From the NCBI GenBank assembly GCA_013288705.1, contig JABDBI010000015.1:1-42179 (forward strand): a stretch of 42,179 nucleotides of DNA, written 5' to 3'. The notes under the pieces are model-generated. The model saw nothing but the letters and a program-made list of their open reading frames with translations. It searched no databases and was not told the origin of the DNA. Shown here in pieces: positions 16,921-26,086 of the stretch (its first letter is position 1; every line of letters starts with the position of its first letter). The position numbers were made by a program, and so were the translations under genes. Origin of the DNA: Methanobacteriota archaeon (GTDB taxonomy: Bacteria; Myxococcota; UBA727; JABDBI01).

Positions 16921-17501
16921 AAAAACGTACCATTATCTACCTGATATCGCCGCTTTGGCTTTGCCTGGTTGGCTTTGGGATGCTGCAACTCTGGAACTAC
17001 GCCAATACCCCTGGGAAATCGGGTTTAGCGCCAAGTTCATGGCCTGAGAGCAGCCATCTCAGTCTGAGTAAGTTGGTGCCCACTATGGTCATATTTGCCC
17101 ATCCACATTGTCCTTGCTCGCAGGCAACTGCCGGTGAACTCAACGAAATCCTCGCTAAAGTGCATCGAAAACTCACCGTTTATGTTCTTTTTGTCAGCCC
17201 CAAGAATCCGAAAGAAGACTGGACAGAAACCAAACTGTGGTCTGACACAAAGGCAATTCCAGGGGTGCAAACCCTGCTCGACGAGGGCGGCATAGAAGCA
17301 AAGCGCTTCGGGGCAAAATCATCCGGCCAAGTGAACTTGTACGATGTATTTGGTCGCTTGGTTTTTAGCGGCGGCATCACGAGTGCCAGAGGCCACTATG
17401 GTGATAATCTCGGAAAAAGCGCAGTCATTTCGTTTGTCAACGACAAGAAAGTAACGCGCAGCACAACGCCTGTCTTTGGTTGCACCTTATATGAAGACTG
17501 A
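16917..17501 (+). CDS. RedB-like thioredoxin-fold membrane-anchored protein
   Basis: The 194-residue product has an N-terminal membrane anchor (about residues 5-28) and an exported thioredoxin-like domain. A Cys-Pro-Cys motif lies at Cys65-Pro66-Cys67 in FAHPHCPCSQA, in the active-site position of the fold. FGAKSSGQVNLYDVFGRL, FSGGITSARGHYGDN and the final TPVFGCTL resemble proteins annotated RedB, mostly from Planctomycetes and Myxococcales as I recall; this is family recall, not a search. The start is GTG at 16917, overlapping the preceding stop. It overlaps the downstream kinase by 11 bp. It may deliver a redox signal or reduce the kinase sensor domain; that is inference. Confidence 0.75.
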   Translation: MKKRTIIYLISPLWLCLVGFGMLQLWNYANTPGKSGLAPSSWPESSHLSLSKLVPTMVIFAHPHCPCSQATAGELNEILAKVHRKLTVYVLFVSPKNPKEDWTETKLWSDTKAIPGVQTLLDEGGIEAKRFGAKSSGQVNLYDVFGRLVFSGGITSARGHYGDNLGKSAVISFVNDKKVTRSTTPVFGCTLYED

Positions 17502-18900
17502 GAATAGCACCGAGCAGCAGTCAGCAGCGTTTTTCCAAGAGATGCAGCTGGCCGTTTTTAAGCGAACAGATCATATGTTTGCTGGCCTCATGATTGCACA
17601 ATGGATATTCGGAATCATCTGTGCATTGGTCGTGTCACCGCGCGCATGGGAAGGAGAGGTCAGCCACATCCATATTCACGTGTGGGCTGCCATTTTTCTG
17701 GGCGGAATTTTGACGGCGTTGCCGGTCACGATGGCATGGCTTCAGCCGGGCTGGGTGTTTACGCGCCACCTGATTGCGTTTACGCAAATGCTTTGGTCGG
17801 CCCTGCTCATTCATCTCACGGGAGGCCGCATCGAGACGCATTTTCATGTGTTTGGTTCTCTTGCATTTTTAGCTTTCTACCGGGACTGGCCAGTCTTGAT
17901 CACTGCGACCGTCGTCGTTGCAGCAGACCATTTTTTACGTGGGTGGTATTGGCCTCAATCGGTCTATGGAGTCGTCGCCGCGAGCCCTTGGCGCTGGTTG
18001 GAACACACGGGATGGGTGGTATTTGAGGACGTCTTTTTGATAGCAGTTTGCATTAAGAGCAAGCACGAGATGCAAGAAATTTGTGCTCGACGTGCGCGCC
18101 TTGAGAATGTGAATAAAGAAACTGAGCGCCTCATTTGGGAACGCACCGCGGAGTTAGAGCAAGCCAACCAGCTGACTGAAATTCAAGCCAAAAGACTAGT
18201 ACGTTCCAACGGCGAACTGCAGCAGTTCGCTTATGTCGCGTCACACGACTTACAAGAGCCTCTGCGTATGATTTCAAGCTATTTGCAGCTTATCTCCAAG
18301 CGATACCAAGGCAAATTAGATAAAGATGCCGATGAGTATATTGGTTTTGCTGTTGATGGTGCAGTGCGTTTGAAACGCCTGATCAATGATCTTTTGGACT
18401 ATTCGCGCATCGACACTCAAGGCAAACAACACATTGAAACTAATTCCGAAGAGGTACTCAAACGGGCACTTTCCAATTTGAAAATGGCGATTGAAGAAAG
18501 CGGGACAGTGGTTACCTATGACCCGCTCCCACCTATCATCGCCGATGATGGGCAACTCGAACGCCTTTTTCAAAATCTGGTGGGGAACGGAATTAAATAT
18601 CGCAAAAAAGATGTTTCGCAAAAAATTCATATCTCGGCCAAAGAGAGCAATGGCGACTGGGTATTTTCAGTGAGAGATAACGGGATCGGCATCGCTAAAG
18701 AGCATTTCAATAGAATTTTCACGATATTTCAGCGACTCCATACATCGGGCGTATATCCCGGAACTGGCATTGGGCTCTCGGTTTGCCGCAAGATCGTAGA
18801 GAACCACGGTGGCCATATTTGGGTGGAGTCGGAGCCCGGAACCGGTTCCACCTTTTACTTTTCTGTCCCGAAAAAAATGCCAAAGGGAAACAGCACATGA
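17491..18900 (+). CDS. Membrane histidine kinase with His-rich sensor domain
   Basis: This 469-residue sensor kinase has an N-terminal membrane domain of about five to six helices (residues 25-185) rich in His: HIHIHVWAAIF, TRHLIAF, HLTGGRIETHFHVFG, ADHFLRG and EHTGWVVFED. A coiled coil (about 190-230) leads to the dimerisation His in FAYVASHDLQEPLRM, a DHp type often seen in phytochrome-like kinases. The ATPase domain follows, with N box FQNLVGNGIKY, DNGIGIAKEHFNRIF and GTGIGLSVCRKI. ATG 17491 lies inside the end of the RedB-like gene and the stop overlaps the next receiver's ATG, so all four genes are translationally coupled. The stacked His residues suggest heme or metal binding; not proven. 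Confidence 0.9.
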   Translation: MKTENSTEQQSAAFFQEMQLAVFKRTDHMFAGLMIAQWIFGIICALVVSPRAWEGEVSHIHIHVWAAIFLGGILTALPVTMAWLQPGWVFTRHLIAFTQMLWSALLIHLTGGRIETHFHVFGSLAFLAFYRDWPVLITATVVVAADHFLRGWYWPQSVYGVVAASPWRWLEHTGWVVFEDVFLIAVCIKSKHEMQEICARRARLENVNKETERLIWERTAELEQANQLTEIQAKRLVRSNGELQQFAYVASHDLQEPLRMISSYLQLISKRYQGKLDKDADEYIGFAVDGAVRLKRLINDLLDYSRIDTQGKQHIETNSEEVLKRALSNLKMAIEESGTVVTYDPLPPIIADDGQLERLFQNLVGNGIKYRKKDVSQKIHISAKESNGDWVFSVRDNGIGIAKEHFNRIFTIFQRLHTSGVYPGTGIGLSVCRKIVENHGGHIWVESEPGTGSTFYFSVPKKMPKGNST

Positions 18901-19334
18901 ACCAACAGCAAGAAATACAGATATTGATGGCCGAAGATAGTCCAGGTGACGCACGCCTTACAATGGAGGCGTTTAAAGAGTGGAAGATCAAAAACAAAAT
19001 TCATTTGGTCGGAGATGGCGAAGAAGCGCTTAGCTTCTTATATAAGCGAGACCAGTACACCGGTGCGCCAAGACCCGACATGATTTTGCTTGATTTAAAC
19101 ATGCCCAAAAAAGATGGCAGAGAGGTTCTCGCGACAATTAAGGAAGATGAAAATTTGAAACGAATCCCCGTCATCATATTAACAACTTCAAAAGAAGAAG
19201 AAGATGTTTTTATGACTTACAATCTGCACGCCAACAGTTTTATTACCAAGCCAATCGGCTTCGATCATTTTGTTGAAATCATCAAGGGCTTGGAGAACTA
19301 CTGGTTTTATTTGGTGAAGCTGCCAAGAAACTGA
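18897..19334 (+). CDS. Rcp1-like response regulator
   Basis: This 145-residue single-domain receiver is of the Rcp1 type that pairs with phytochrome-like kinases. The acidic pocket MAEDSPGDARL, acceptor Asp in MILLDLNMPKKDG, ILTTSKEEED and FITKPIGFDHF are typical, as is the long alpha-beta insert before the acceptor (KRDQYTGAPRP). The ATG overlaps the kinase stop as ATGA. It is therefore the probable direct partner of the membrane kinase. It has no DNA-binding or enzymatic output domain. Confidence 0.92.
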   Translation: MNQQQEIQILMAEDSPGDARLTMEAFKEWKIKNKIHLVGDGEEALSFLYKRDQYTGAPRPDMILLDLNMPKKDGREVLATIKEDENLKRIPVIILTTSKEEEDVFMTYNLHANSFITKPIGFDHFVEIIKGLENYWFYLVKLPRN

Positions 19335-19343
19335 GGCATACCA

Positions 19344-20447
19344 ATGAGCGCCCCAATTCGAGTTCTTTTGGTTGAGGATAACCCTGGAGATGCGCGGCTT
19401 TTGCATGTCATGCTCATGGAAGGGACCACCCAATTTGAGTGTGAAGACGCCGAGACGCTTCTCGATGGATTGGAGAAGCTGAGACAAGGTTCCTACGATA
19501 TCGTACTGCTCGATCTTTCGCTGCCCGACAGCCAAGGACCTGAGACATTTCTCAAGGTTCGAGGAAATTTTCCGGACTTGCCCGTTGTTTTATTGACTGG
19601 CTTGAACGACGAGGAGCTGGGTGTAAAAGCGATGCGGGAGGGTGTTCAAGATTATCTGGTAAAGGGACAGGTGAATAGTGATCTATTGGTGCGATCCATT
19701 CGCTACGCGATTGAACGAAAAAGCGGCGAAAAATTGCTTTTCGCGACTCAGAAAGCCATGATGTCGTCTGCGAAGTTGGCAGCGCTCGGAACACTAGCCG
19801 GAGGGGTTGCACACGAAATCAACACGCCACTCAGTGTAATTTCGTTGCTAGCCATTCAAGCTAAAGAAGCGACTCAGCGAGCTGACGTCGATAGCGCTCA
19901 AATCATAAAATCCTTGCAGGCCATTGTCGATAATGTTTCGCGGATCTCTAAAATCACGCAAGGCCTGAGGATAATTGCGCGAGAATCGATCGCAGACCCC
20001 ACAGTTCCCACTCCTATTCTGAACATCGTTGAGAACACGCTTCTATTATGCAAATACCGGTTGGCGAAGAGCAATATCAGGGTTGGTTATCACATTCCGG
20101 AAAACCTAAGTATCTCTTGTCGTGCGAACGAAATCTCACATTTGCTTCTAAGTCTTTTGATTAATGCAGCAGACGCCGTCGAACACTGTGACCTTAAGTG
20201 GATTGAAATTGGCGCATCTGATCGAGAACAGCATGTCGAAATTACAGTCACAGATAGTGGCACGGGAATAGAAAAAGAAATCGCCGATCATATTTTTGAT
20301 CCGTTCTTCACGACCAAGGGTATAGGAAAGGGGTGGGGCCTTGGCCTCAGTATTTCTCGCGGCCTAATGGCTGGCCATGGTGGGGATCTGTTTCTCGACG
20401 AAAATAGTGCCAATACCAAATTCGTGATGCGTTTCCCCAAAGCCTAA
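19344..20447 (+). CDS. Receiver-histidine kinase hybrid protein (copy 1)
   Basis: This 367-residue protein has an N-terminal receiver (residues about 5-125, acceptor Asp in [15 protein letters not shown]) directly joined to a kinase module. The DHp His lies in [20 protein letters not shown], a HAMP-free NtrB/class-like H box, and the ATPase lobe has LLINAADAV, DSGTGIEKEIADHIFDPFFT and [11 protein letters not shown]. No membrane segment is seen, so it is cytoplasmic. This order (receiver first) fits a phosphorelay kinase controlled by an upstream kinase. It lies 9 bp after the Rcp1-like gene and is strongly similar to the gene at 20874. Confidence 0.92.
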   Translation: MSAPIRVLLVEDNPGDARLLHVMLMEGTTQFECEDAETLLDGLEKLRQGSYDIVLLDLSLPDSQGPETFLKVRGNFPDLPVVLLTGLNDEELGVKAMREGVQDYLVKGQVNSDLLVRSIRYAIERKSGEKLLFATQKAMMSSAKLAALGTLAGGVAHEINTPLSVISLLAIQAKEATQRADVDSAQIIKSLQAIVDNVSRISKITQGLRIIARESIADPTVPTPILNIVENTLLLCKYRLAKSNIRVGYHIPENLSISCRANEISHLLLSLLINAADAVEHCDLKWIEIGASDREQHVEITVTDSGTGIEKEIADHIFDPFFTTKGIGKGWGLGLSISRGLMAGHGGDLFLDENSANTKFVMRFPKA

Positions 20448-20450
20448 GCC

Positions 20451-20813
20451 TCAGCTCAAAGCTGTTCGGATCATCGTAAGAAGCTCTTGCGGCAGGAATG
20501 GCTTGCGCATAAAAAGCAGGTTTGTCATTTTGCCACCTTCTGTGTCTACCGTATCGTTTGCAAACCCAGACATGAGCACAGCCCGCATATCTGCATGGTC
20601 GATTCGCAACCGCTTTATTAGCTCTACGCCGTTCATGTTGGGCATCTTGAAGTCAGTTAAAATAAGATCAATCTTTACATTTGCGTTTTCACAAATTTGG
20701 AGCGCGGACTCGCCACCATCAGCTTCCATGGCGTTGTAGCCCCCCGATTTGATGATCGCGCAAATCACCGACCGAGCAATGGCATCGTCCTCAACAACAA
20801 GAACATTTATCAT
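20451..20813 (-). CDS. Single-domain response regulator (copy 1)
   Basis: This 120-residue receiver has LVVEDDAIARSVICAIIKSGGY, acceptor Asp in LILTDFKMPNMNG, LMSGFAND and FMRKPFLPQELL. It is convergent with the first hybrid kinase, with a 3-bp gap, and divergent from the second. The product closely resembles the receiver at 23863 (shared VICAIIKSGGY, ALQIC, KIDLILTDF-type stretches and RKPFLP). Together with the paired hybrid kinases this points to duplication of a receiver plus hybrid-kinase module. Confidence 0.9.
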   Translation of the reverse strand: MINVLVVEDDAIARSVICAIIKSGGYNAMEADGGESALQICENANVKIDLILTDFKMPNMNGVELIKRLRIDHADMRAVLMSGFANDTVDTEGGKMTNLLFMRKPFLPQELLTMIRTALS

Positions 20814-20873
20814 TTTAATATTTTACTTTAGGGAGGTTTATTCCACAATGAAATTCGCGTATTTTATACAGGT

Positions 20874-21983
20874 ATGGCAGTGAACACCCCGATTCGAGTT
20901 TTGTTGATAGAAGACAACGCAATATTTGCGCGGCTTATGCGCGCCATGCTTGCGGAAGGGCCTGGCCACTTTGAAACTGACAGCACCGAAAGGCTTGAGG
21001 TTGGTTTAGAGAAATTGAGGCATGGCCACTTCGATATTGCACTGCTCGATCTTTCACTGCCTGATAGTCAAGGACCTGATACATTTCTCAAAGCTCGAGC
21101 CACTTTCCCCGAATTACCCCTTATTTTATTGACTGGCTTAGATGACGAGCACCTTGGTTTGAAGGCGATGCAGGCAGGCGTTCAGGATTACTTGGTCAAA
21201 GGGCAAGTGAATGGCGACCTATTGGTGCGCTCCATCCGCTATGCGATTGAGCGAAAACACACGGAAAAACTGCTTTTCACGACGCAAAAAGCAATGATGT
21301 CGTCGGCTCAGTTGGCAGCGCTTGGAACGATGGCTGGTGGTGTGGCACATGAGATCAATACCCCTCTTACGGTAATTTCGTTGCTGGCAGAGCAGGCGAA
21401 AGAAACCGCCAAGAAAGTTGGTGTCGATAAAACTAAACTCAGGGAATCATTGCAGACCATTATAGACACTGCTTCCCGCATCGCTAAAATTACGCAAGGG
21501 TTAAGAACTCTTGCGCAAGAATCGGTGGCTGATCCCGCAATTCTGACTCCCATTAGGAGCATCGTTGACGATACCCTCCCGTTATGTGAACACCGCCTGA
21601 AGAGCAGCGGCATCACGGTTCGTCAACAGGTCCCGGAAAATCTAAGCATTGCCTGTCGCGCGAGCGAAGTGTCACAGATACTTCTGAATCTCTTGCTCAA
21701 TGCTGCAGATGCGATCGAGCACAACGACAGCAAGTGGATTGAAATTGGCGCGGCAGATCAAGGTGATCACATTGAAATTACAGTCACAGACAGTGGTGCA
21801 GGAATTAGTAAAGAAATTGCTGATCGTATTTTTGATCCATTTTTCACGACCAAAGTCGTCGGAAAGGGCTGCGGCCTTGGCCTCAGCATCTCTCGCGGCC
21901 TGATGGTAGGCCATCGTGGCAACCTGTTTCTAGACGAAAAAAGCGCCAACACCAAATTTGTGATCAGTTTCGCAAAAACCTAG
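20874..21983 (+). CDS. Receiver-histidine kinase hybrid protein (copy 2)
   Basis: This 369-residue paralogue of the 19344 gene has the same domains: receiver with acceptor Asp in [15 protein letters not shown], DHp His in [20 protein letters not shown] and ATPase with [29 protein letters not shown] and [11 protein letters not shown]. Similarity to copy 1 runs over the whole length. It is probably cytoplasmic. Its TAG stop at 21981-21983 shares the tetranucleotide CTAG with the stop of the convergent receiver gene. A 60-bp gap upstream separates it from the divergent receiver and may hold a shared promoter region. Confidence 0.92.
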   Translation: MAVNTPIRVLLIEDNAIFARLMRAMLAEGPGHFETDSTERLEVGLEKLRHGHFDIALLDLSLPDSQGPDTFLKARATFPELPLILLTGLDDEHLGLKAMQAGVQDYLVKGQVNGDLLVRSIRYAIERKHTEKLLFTTQKAMMSSAQLAALGTMAGGVAHEINTPLTVISLLAEQAKETAKKVGVDKTKLRESLQTIIDTASRIAKITQGLRTLAQESVADPAILTPIRSIVDDTLPLCEHRLKSSGITVRQQVPENLSIACRASEVSQILLNLLLNAADAIEHNDSKWIEIGAADQGDHIEITVTDSGAGISKEIADRIFDPFFTTKVVGKGCGLGLSISRGLMVGHRGNLFLDEKSANTKFVISFAKT

Positions 21984-22378
21984 CTGATAGCAGGCGCTGC
22001 ATGCAAGAAACTCTCGATTTGTTCCGGGAACTTTCTTGTATCAATTGGTTTTGGGATGTACCCAGCGCATCCTGCGTCATATGCTTTTTTATCATCGCCC
22101 TTCATCGCATACGCTGTCATCGCGACGACGGGAATATTTGTTGTTCGTTTCTCAGATTTTAATTTGCGTGTCAATGTCAAACCGTCCATGCCTGGGAGCT
22201 GGATATCCATCAAGATAAGATCGAAGGGCATTTTATCAATGATTAAAATCGCTTTCTCCGCATCTTCTGCAACTTCAATGTCGTACTTTGCCATTTCTAA
22301 CACATAGCGTGCTAGCTTGAGATTGCTTGGATTATCATCGACAATCAGAATTCGCGTTGACATGGTTTGCTCCATCAT
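21980..22378 (-). CDS. Single-domain response regulator (DivK-like)
   Basis: This 132-residue receiver has [19 protein letters not shown], acceptor Asp in [25 protein letters not shown] and [12 protein letters not shown]. The sequence belongs to the DivK-like group of single-domain receivers that act within phosphorelays. The ATG at 22378 overlaps the TGA of the upstream PAS kinase as ATGA, which favours it over the inner ATG at 22363. It is the last gene of a minus-strand unit of receiver, PAS kinase and receiver. Confidence 0.9.
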   Translation of the reverse strand: MMEQTMSTRILIVDDNPSNLKLARYVLEMAKYDIEVAEDAEKAILIIDKMPFDLILMDIQLPGMDGLTLTRKLKSEKRTTNIPVVAMTAYAMKGDDKKAYDAGCAGYIPKPIDTRKFPEQIESFLHAAPAIS

Positions 22379-23850
22379 GTGAGGTTTATAGGGAATAAGA
22401 CCGTGAAAGTGGAACCATTTCCCACTACACTCTCGACGGAAATTGTTCCTTTTTGAAGTTCAACCAGCTTCTTGGTAAGGGCAAGGCCCAGCCCTGTCCC
22501 CTGAGATTTTCTATTTGGCCCTGAGTCAAGCTGCTGAAACTCAATGAAGAGCCTATTCATATCCTTCGGCTTTATTCCGATCCCGGTATCTCTCACTTGA
22601 ATCTGAAGCTTCGTTTTGTCTACAGGAGAACAAATGATTTCGACTTCACCATTTTCATCGGTGAACTTGGCAGCATTGGAGAGAAGATTATAAAGGATTT
22701 GTTTTATTTTCTGTTGGTCGAGTAGGACCATATCCACCTTGGGAGATACGTTTGTTGTGAATTTTAATTTCTTTTTTTGCATGGTCGGGCCAAGCACTGA
22801 CGATACTTCGGCAATGGTTTTGCGGATGGAGAAATTTTCGAGAACGACCTCTACTTTGCCCGATTCTATTTTTGCGAGGTCAAGAATGTCATTAATGAGT
22901 TGCAATAGGTGTCTGCCGCTGTTTAGAACGTCCGAGAGGAATTCCTTTTGCTTTGTCGTGAGTGGTCCTGCTTTTTCATCTATGAGGAGCTCCGAGAACC
23001 CGATGACGCTGTTGAGCGGTGTGCGCAACTCGTGTGACATATTCGCCAGAAATTCGCTCTTCAATTGGTTTGCTCTTTTTAGGTTCTCCTCCAAGCGCTT
23101 GCGATCCGTAATGTCGCGAATTGCACTAGATACTAAAATTCCATCTTCCGTCTCAAGCGGACTCAAACTAATTTCAATAGGAAATTCAGAGCCGTCTTTT
23201 CTGAGGCCATAGAGCTCAAGCCCGATGCCCATGGGCCTGGCTTTTGGATTATGAAAAAAGCCATTGCGATGCCCTGGGTGGCGATTGCGAAAGCGCTCCG
23301 GTATAAGAACTTCGACAACCTGTCCAACCAGCTCTGCACGAGGAAAGCCAAACAACTTCTCGGTCTGTGCGTTAGTGAGAACAATTTTGCCTTCTGGATT
23401 GACGATCACAACAGCATCGGGCGCTGCTTCAAGAAGGCCCTTGAATTTTGTTTCCTCGCGATTGCGAATGGTAAAATCCCGAGTCACCTTCCCATATCCG
23501 ATGAGTTCTCCATCACTGGAGCGAATTGGAGTAATAACGACGTCGGCCCAAAATCGAGAGCCATCTTTGCGTACGCGCCAATTCTCCTCCTCAAATTTGC
23601 CATCTCGCGCTGCAATCTTGAGCGCATTCATCGGCTTGCCATGTTTGACATCTTCGTCAGGATAAAAGCATGAGAAGTGGCGTCCTATGATTTCTTCGGC
23701 TTCATATCCTTTGATCCTTCGCGCACCCTCATTCCAAGTGATTACATGCCCGTCTAGATCCAGGATGAAGACTGCGTAGTCTTTGATGTTTTTAATAAAC
23801 AGCGGGAAAACAACCTCAGTTAATATCTGGTTAGAAATTTTTTGAGACAT
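22375..23850 (-). CDS. Cytoplasmic PAS-PAS histidine kinase
   Basis: This 491-residue sensor kinase has two PAS domains (residues about 12-135 and 138-260; [19 protein letters not shown] and [18 protein letters not shown]), a DHp His in [20 protein letters not shown] and an ATPase lobe with [22 protein letters not shown] and [12 protein letters not shown]. No signal peptide or membrane helix is present. The upstream receiver ends 12 bp before its start, and the downstream receiver overlaps its stop. The cofactor of the PAS domains cannot be read from the sequence. It is a typical phosphorelay kinase. Confidence 0.93.
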   Translation of the reverse strand: MSQKISNQILTEVVFPLFIKNIKDYAVFILDLDGHVITWNEGARRIKGYEAEEIIGRHFSCFYPDEDVKHGKPMNALKIAARDGKFEEENWRVRKDGSRFWADVVITPIRSSDGELIGYGKVTRDFTIRNREETKFKGLLEAAPDAVVIVNPEGKIVLTNAQTEKLFGFPRAELVGQVVEVLIPERFRNRHPGHRNGFFHNPKARPMGIGLELYGLRKDGSEFPIEISLSPLETEDGILVSSAIRDITDRKRLEENLKRANQLKSEFLANMSHELRTPLNSVIGFSELLIDEKAGPLTTKQKEFLSDVLNSGRHLLQLINDILDLAKIESGKVEVVLENFSIRKTIAEVSSVLGPTMQKKKLKFTTNVSPKVDMVLLDQQKIKQILYNLLSNAAKFTDENGEVEIICSPVDKTKLQIQVRDTGIGIKPKDMNRLFIEFQQLDSGPNRKSQGTGLGLALTKKLVELQKGTISVESVVGNGSTFTVLFPINLT

Positions 23851-23862
23851 CCAAGTTCCCGG

Positions 23863-24243
23863 TTAGCTTAAAGCTGATTCGATCATTTTGAGAAGTGCCT
23901 CAGGCAGGAACGGCTTACGCATGAAAAACATGTTCTCACTCTCGCCACCGTGCATCTTCATGATATCCGGCGTAAAGCCTGAGATCAGCACTGCTCTTAT
24001 GTGCCCATGCTCCAGCTTTAGTCTTCTAATCAGATCCGAGCCGTTCATGGAGGGCATCTCGAAATCGGTCAAGATAAGATCAATGCGCTCGCTCGGGTTT
24101 TTACAAATCTGTAGAGCAGATGCCGCGCCATCCGCTTCAATGACCTTGTAGCCTCCCGATTTAATGATCGCACAGATCACACGTCGAACGATCGTGTCAT
24201 CTTCAACAACGAGAACTGTGGCAGGCTGAGACGGGTTGTTCAT
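23863..24243 (-). CDS. Single-domain response regulator (copy 2)
   Basis: This receiver of about 126 residues is paralogous to the one at 20451. It has LVVEDDTIVRRVICAIIKSG, acceptor Asp in LILTDFEMPSMNG, LISGFTPD and RKPFLPEALL. I place the start at the ATG at 24243; an in-frame GTG at 24261 gives six more residues. It leads the minus-strand receiver-kinase-receiver unit and diverges from the pilus ATPase gene at 24332, with about 90 bp between the starts, where promoters for both sides are expected. Confidence 0.9.
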   Translation of the reverse strand: MNNPSQPATVLVVEDDTIVRRVICAIIKSGGYKVIEADGAASALQICKNPSERIDLILTDFEMPSMNGSDLIRRLKLEHGHIRAVLISGFTPDIMKMHGGESENMFFMRKPFLPEALLKMIESALS

Positions 24244-24331
24244 GCAACATTCTAGATTCACTGAGAGCGGGGAGTCAAATTTATATTAGAATCATTTGCT
24301 TCGGGGAGGGCAGGTCGATTTATAATGGGTT

Positions 24332-26083
24332 ATGTTCTCTAAGCCGCAAGGGTCAGTTCGCGCCCAAAAAGTCATTTCGATTGCGGAGCAATTGGTAAGG
24401 GAGGGTCGGCTGAGCTCAGCGCAATTAGCGGTTGCTTTGGAATCGACAAAAAACCTCGGTAAAAGCCTTGATGACATTTTAATCGGCCGCGGCTTTTTAA
24501 GCGAGCAAGAATTTAACGAAAAGCTGGCGGCAGCAGCCGGTGTGAAAATGATCTCTTTGGCAACCATGAAGCCGAGCTTAGAGGTGATTAAATTAATTAG
24601 TGCTCTTCAAGCGACACGTTGGCAAATTGTGCCGGTATCTGAAGACGCAACAAAGTTGATGGTCGCGACTGCCGACCCGTTTAACCTCGGCGCGTTGGAA
24701 GAGGCTAAGAGAGAACTTGGGCGGGACATAGAGTGTATGCTGACATCGCCCAAGGAAATCGAGCAGGCGTTAAAGACGTATTATGATGGCGAACACGCGG
24801 GGCGAGAAAGCGCAATTGTAAGCATTGCACAAGTAGAGGGCTTCAAGAGCGCGGCGAATGAAGTCGCGCGGCAAAAAATAAAGTCTCAGCCAGCAAAAGC
24901 TCCCACCGGTTCGCAGGAACAAGAATTTGAAGGGCAAAAGACAACTGCAATCGTCGATGAGTTGCTCGATAAAGCCTATCTCGAGCGCGCAAGTGATATC
25001 CATGTGGATCCAACGCGCGATGGGCTCACTGTTCGCGTTCGCATTGATGGCATCCTGGAACAAGTCAGAGTGCTCCCAATGTCTATGCAGCAGCCCATTT
25101 TGTCGCGCATCAAGATCATGGGCTCCATGGACGTCGCGGAACATCGTACGCCCCAAGACGGACGCGCGCGCCTGCATATTCGAGGAAAGGAATTGGATGT
25201 GCGAATCTCTACCTTCCCAACCATCCATGGCGAGGCTGCAGCGATTCGACTTTTGTCGAAGGAGAATTTGCTCACTTTGGAAGACATGGGGTTTTTGGGA
25301 AACGACAGAGAGATTTTCGAAAGGCTGATCCTCCAACCAAACGGCATGTTGTTGGTGACAGGCCCCACTGGCTCTGGCAAAACCACCACACTTTATGCCG
25401 CATTGCAAAGAATAGACCGCACCAAAAATCGCGTTCTCACCGTTGAAGATCCTGTCGAAAACGAAATCGACGGTGTCAATCAAACCCAAATCAATGTGAA
25501 GGCCGGCGTCACTTTTCCGGTTGTCGTGCGATCCATGCTACGCGAAGATCCAGACGTCATTCTAATCGGTGAAATTCGCGATCAGGAAACTGCTGAAATG
25601 TCTGTGCGAGCAGCCATGACTGGCCACTTGGTATTATCGACGCTGCACACGAATACCGCCATTGGCTCCATCGCCCGTCTAGTCGATTTGGGGTTAGAGC
25701 CTTATCTAATTTCGTCGACGCTCATCGGCGTCATGGCCCAGCGTCTGGTGCGTCGAATTTGCCCCAGCTGTAAAGAGGCAGCTCCAATTCCTCCTGAGCA
25801 ACTCAAACGATTCGGTTTTAGGGGAGCAGGGCTTCACGCTTTTATTGGTCGAGGGTGCAATGCGTGCAGCATGCGCGGATACAAGGGGCGAATTGGGTTG
25901 TTTGAACTGGTGGCAGTGGATGATGAGTTTCGTGTTCTCATCAACACGAGGGCACCAGAGGTGCGGCTCAAAGAAAAGGCCGCTTCATTGGGAAGCCACT
26001 CTCTCTTAGAAGACGGTATCAATAAAATAAAACAAGGGATCACCTCGGTAGAAGAAGTTCTCAAAGTCTGCGGGGATCTGTGA
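24332..26083 (+). CDS. GspE/PilB/MshE-type pilus assembly ATPase (cluster 1)
   Basis: This cytoplasmic hexameric ATPase drives pilus or pseudopilus assembly. The N-terminal MshEN-type domain (residues about 8-150, AEQLVREGRLSSAQL and VATADPFNLGALEEA) is of the sort that binds c-di-GMP in some homologues. Walker A GPTGSGKTT starts at residue 344, the Asp box and Walker B region is EDPDVILIGEIRDQETAE, and a zinc tetracysteine motif follows (CPSCKEA at about 477, GCNACS at about 508). With 583 residues it is full length. It opens the first pilus cluster, with its platform gene 3 bp downstream. The second copy is at 31443. Confidence 0.94.
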   Translation: MFSKPQGSVRAQKVISIAEQLVREGRLSSAQLAVALESTKNLGKSLDDILIGRGFLSEQEFNEKLAAAAGVKMISLATMKPSLEVIKLISALQATRWQIVPVSEDATKLMVATADPFNLGALEEAKRELGRDIECMLTSPKEIEQALKTYYDGEHAGRESAIVSIAQVEGFKSAANEVARQKIKSQPAKAPTGSQEQEFEGQKTTAIVDELLDKAYLERASDIHVDPTRDGLTVRVRIDGILEQVRVLPMSMQQPILSRIKIMGSMDVAEHRTPQDGRARLHIRGKELDVRISTFPTIHGEAAAIRLLSKENLLTLEDMGFLGNDREIFERLILQPNGMLLVTGPTGSGKTTTLYAALQRIDRTKNRVLTVEDPVENEIDGVNQTQINVKAGVTFPVVVRSMLREDPDVILIGEIRDQETAEMSVRAAMTGHLVLSTLHTNTAIGSIARLVDLGLEPYLISSTLIGVMAQRLVRRICPSCKEAAPIPPEQLKRFGFRGAGLHAFIGRGCNACSMRGYKGRIGLFELVAVDDEFRVLINTRAPEVRLKEKAASLGSHSLLEDGINKIKQGITSVEEVLKVCGDL

Positions 26084-26086
26084 CAA

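Noticed and set aside
24262..24331. A sigma-54 promoter before the pilus ATPase
   Set aside because: No clear GG-N10-GC element was found; only an AT-rich stretch is present.
24770..25489. A 239-codon minus-strand frame inside the cluster 1 ATPase
   Set aside because: It lies opposite the Walker motifs of a well-conserved ATPase, so it is an antisense shadow.
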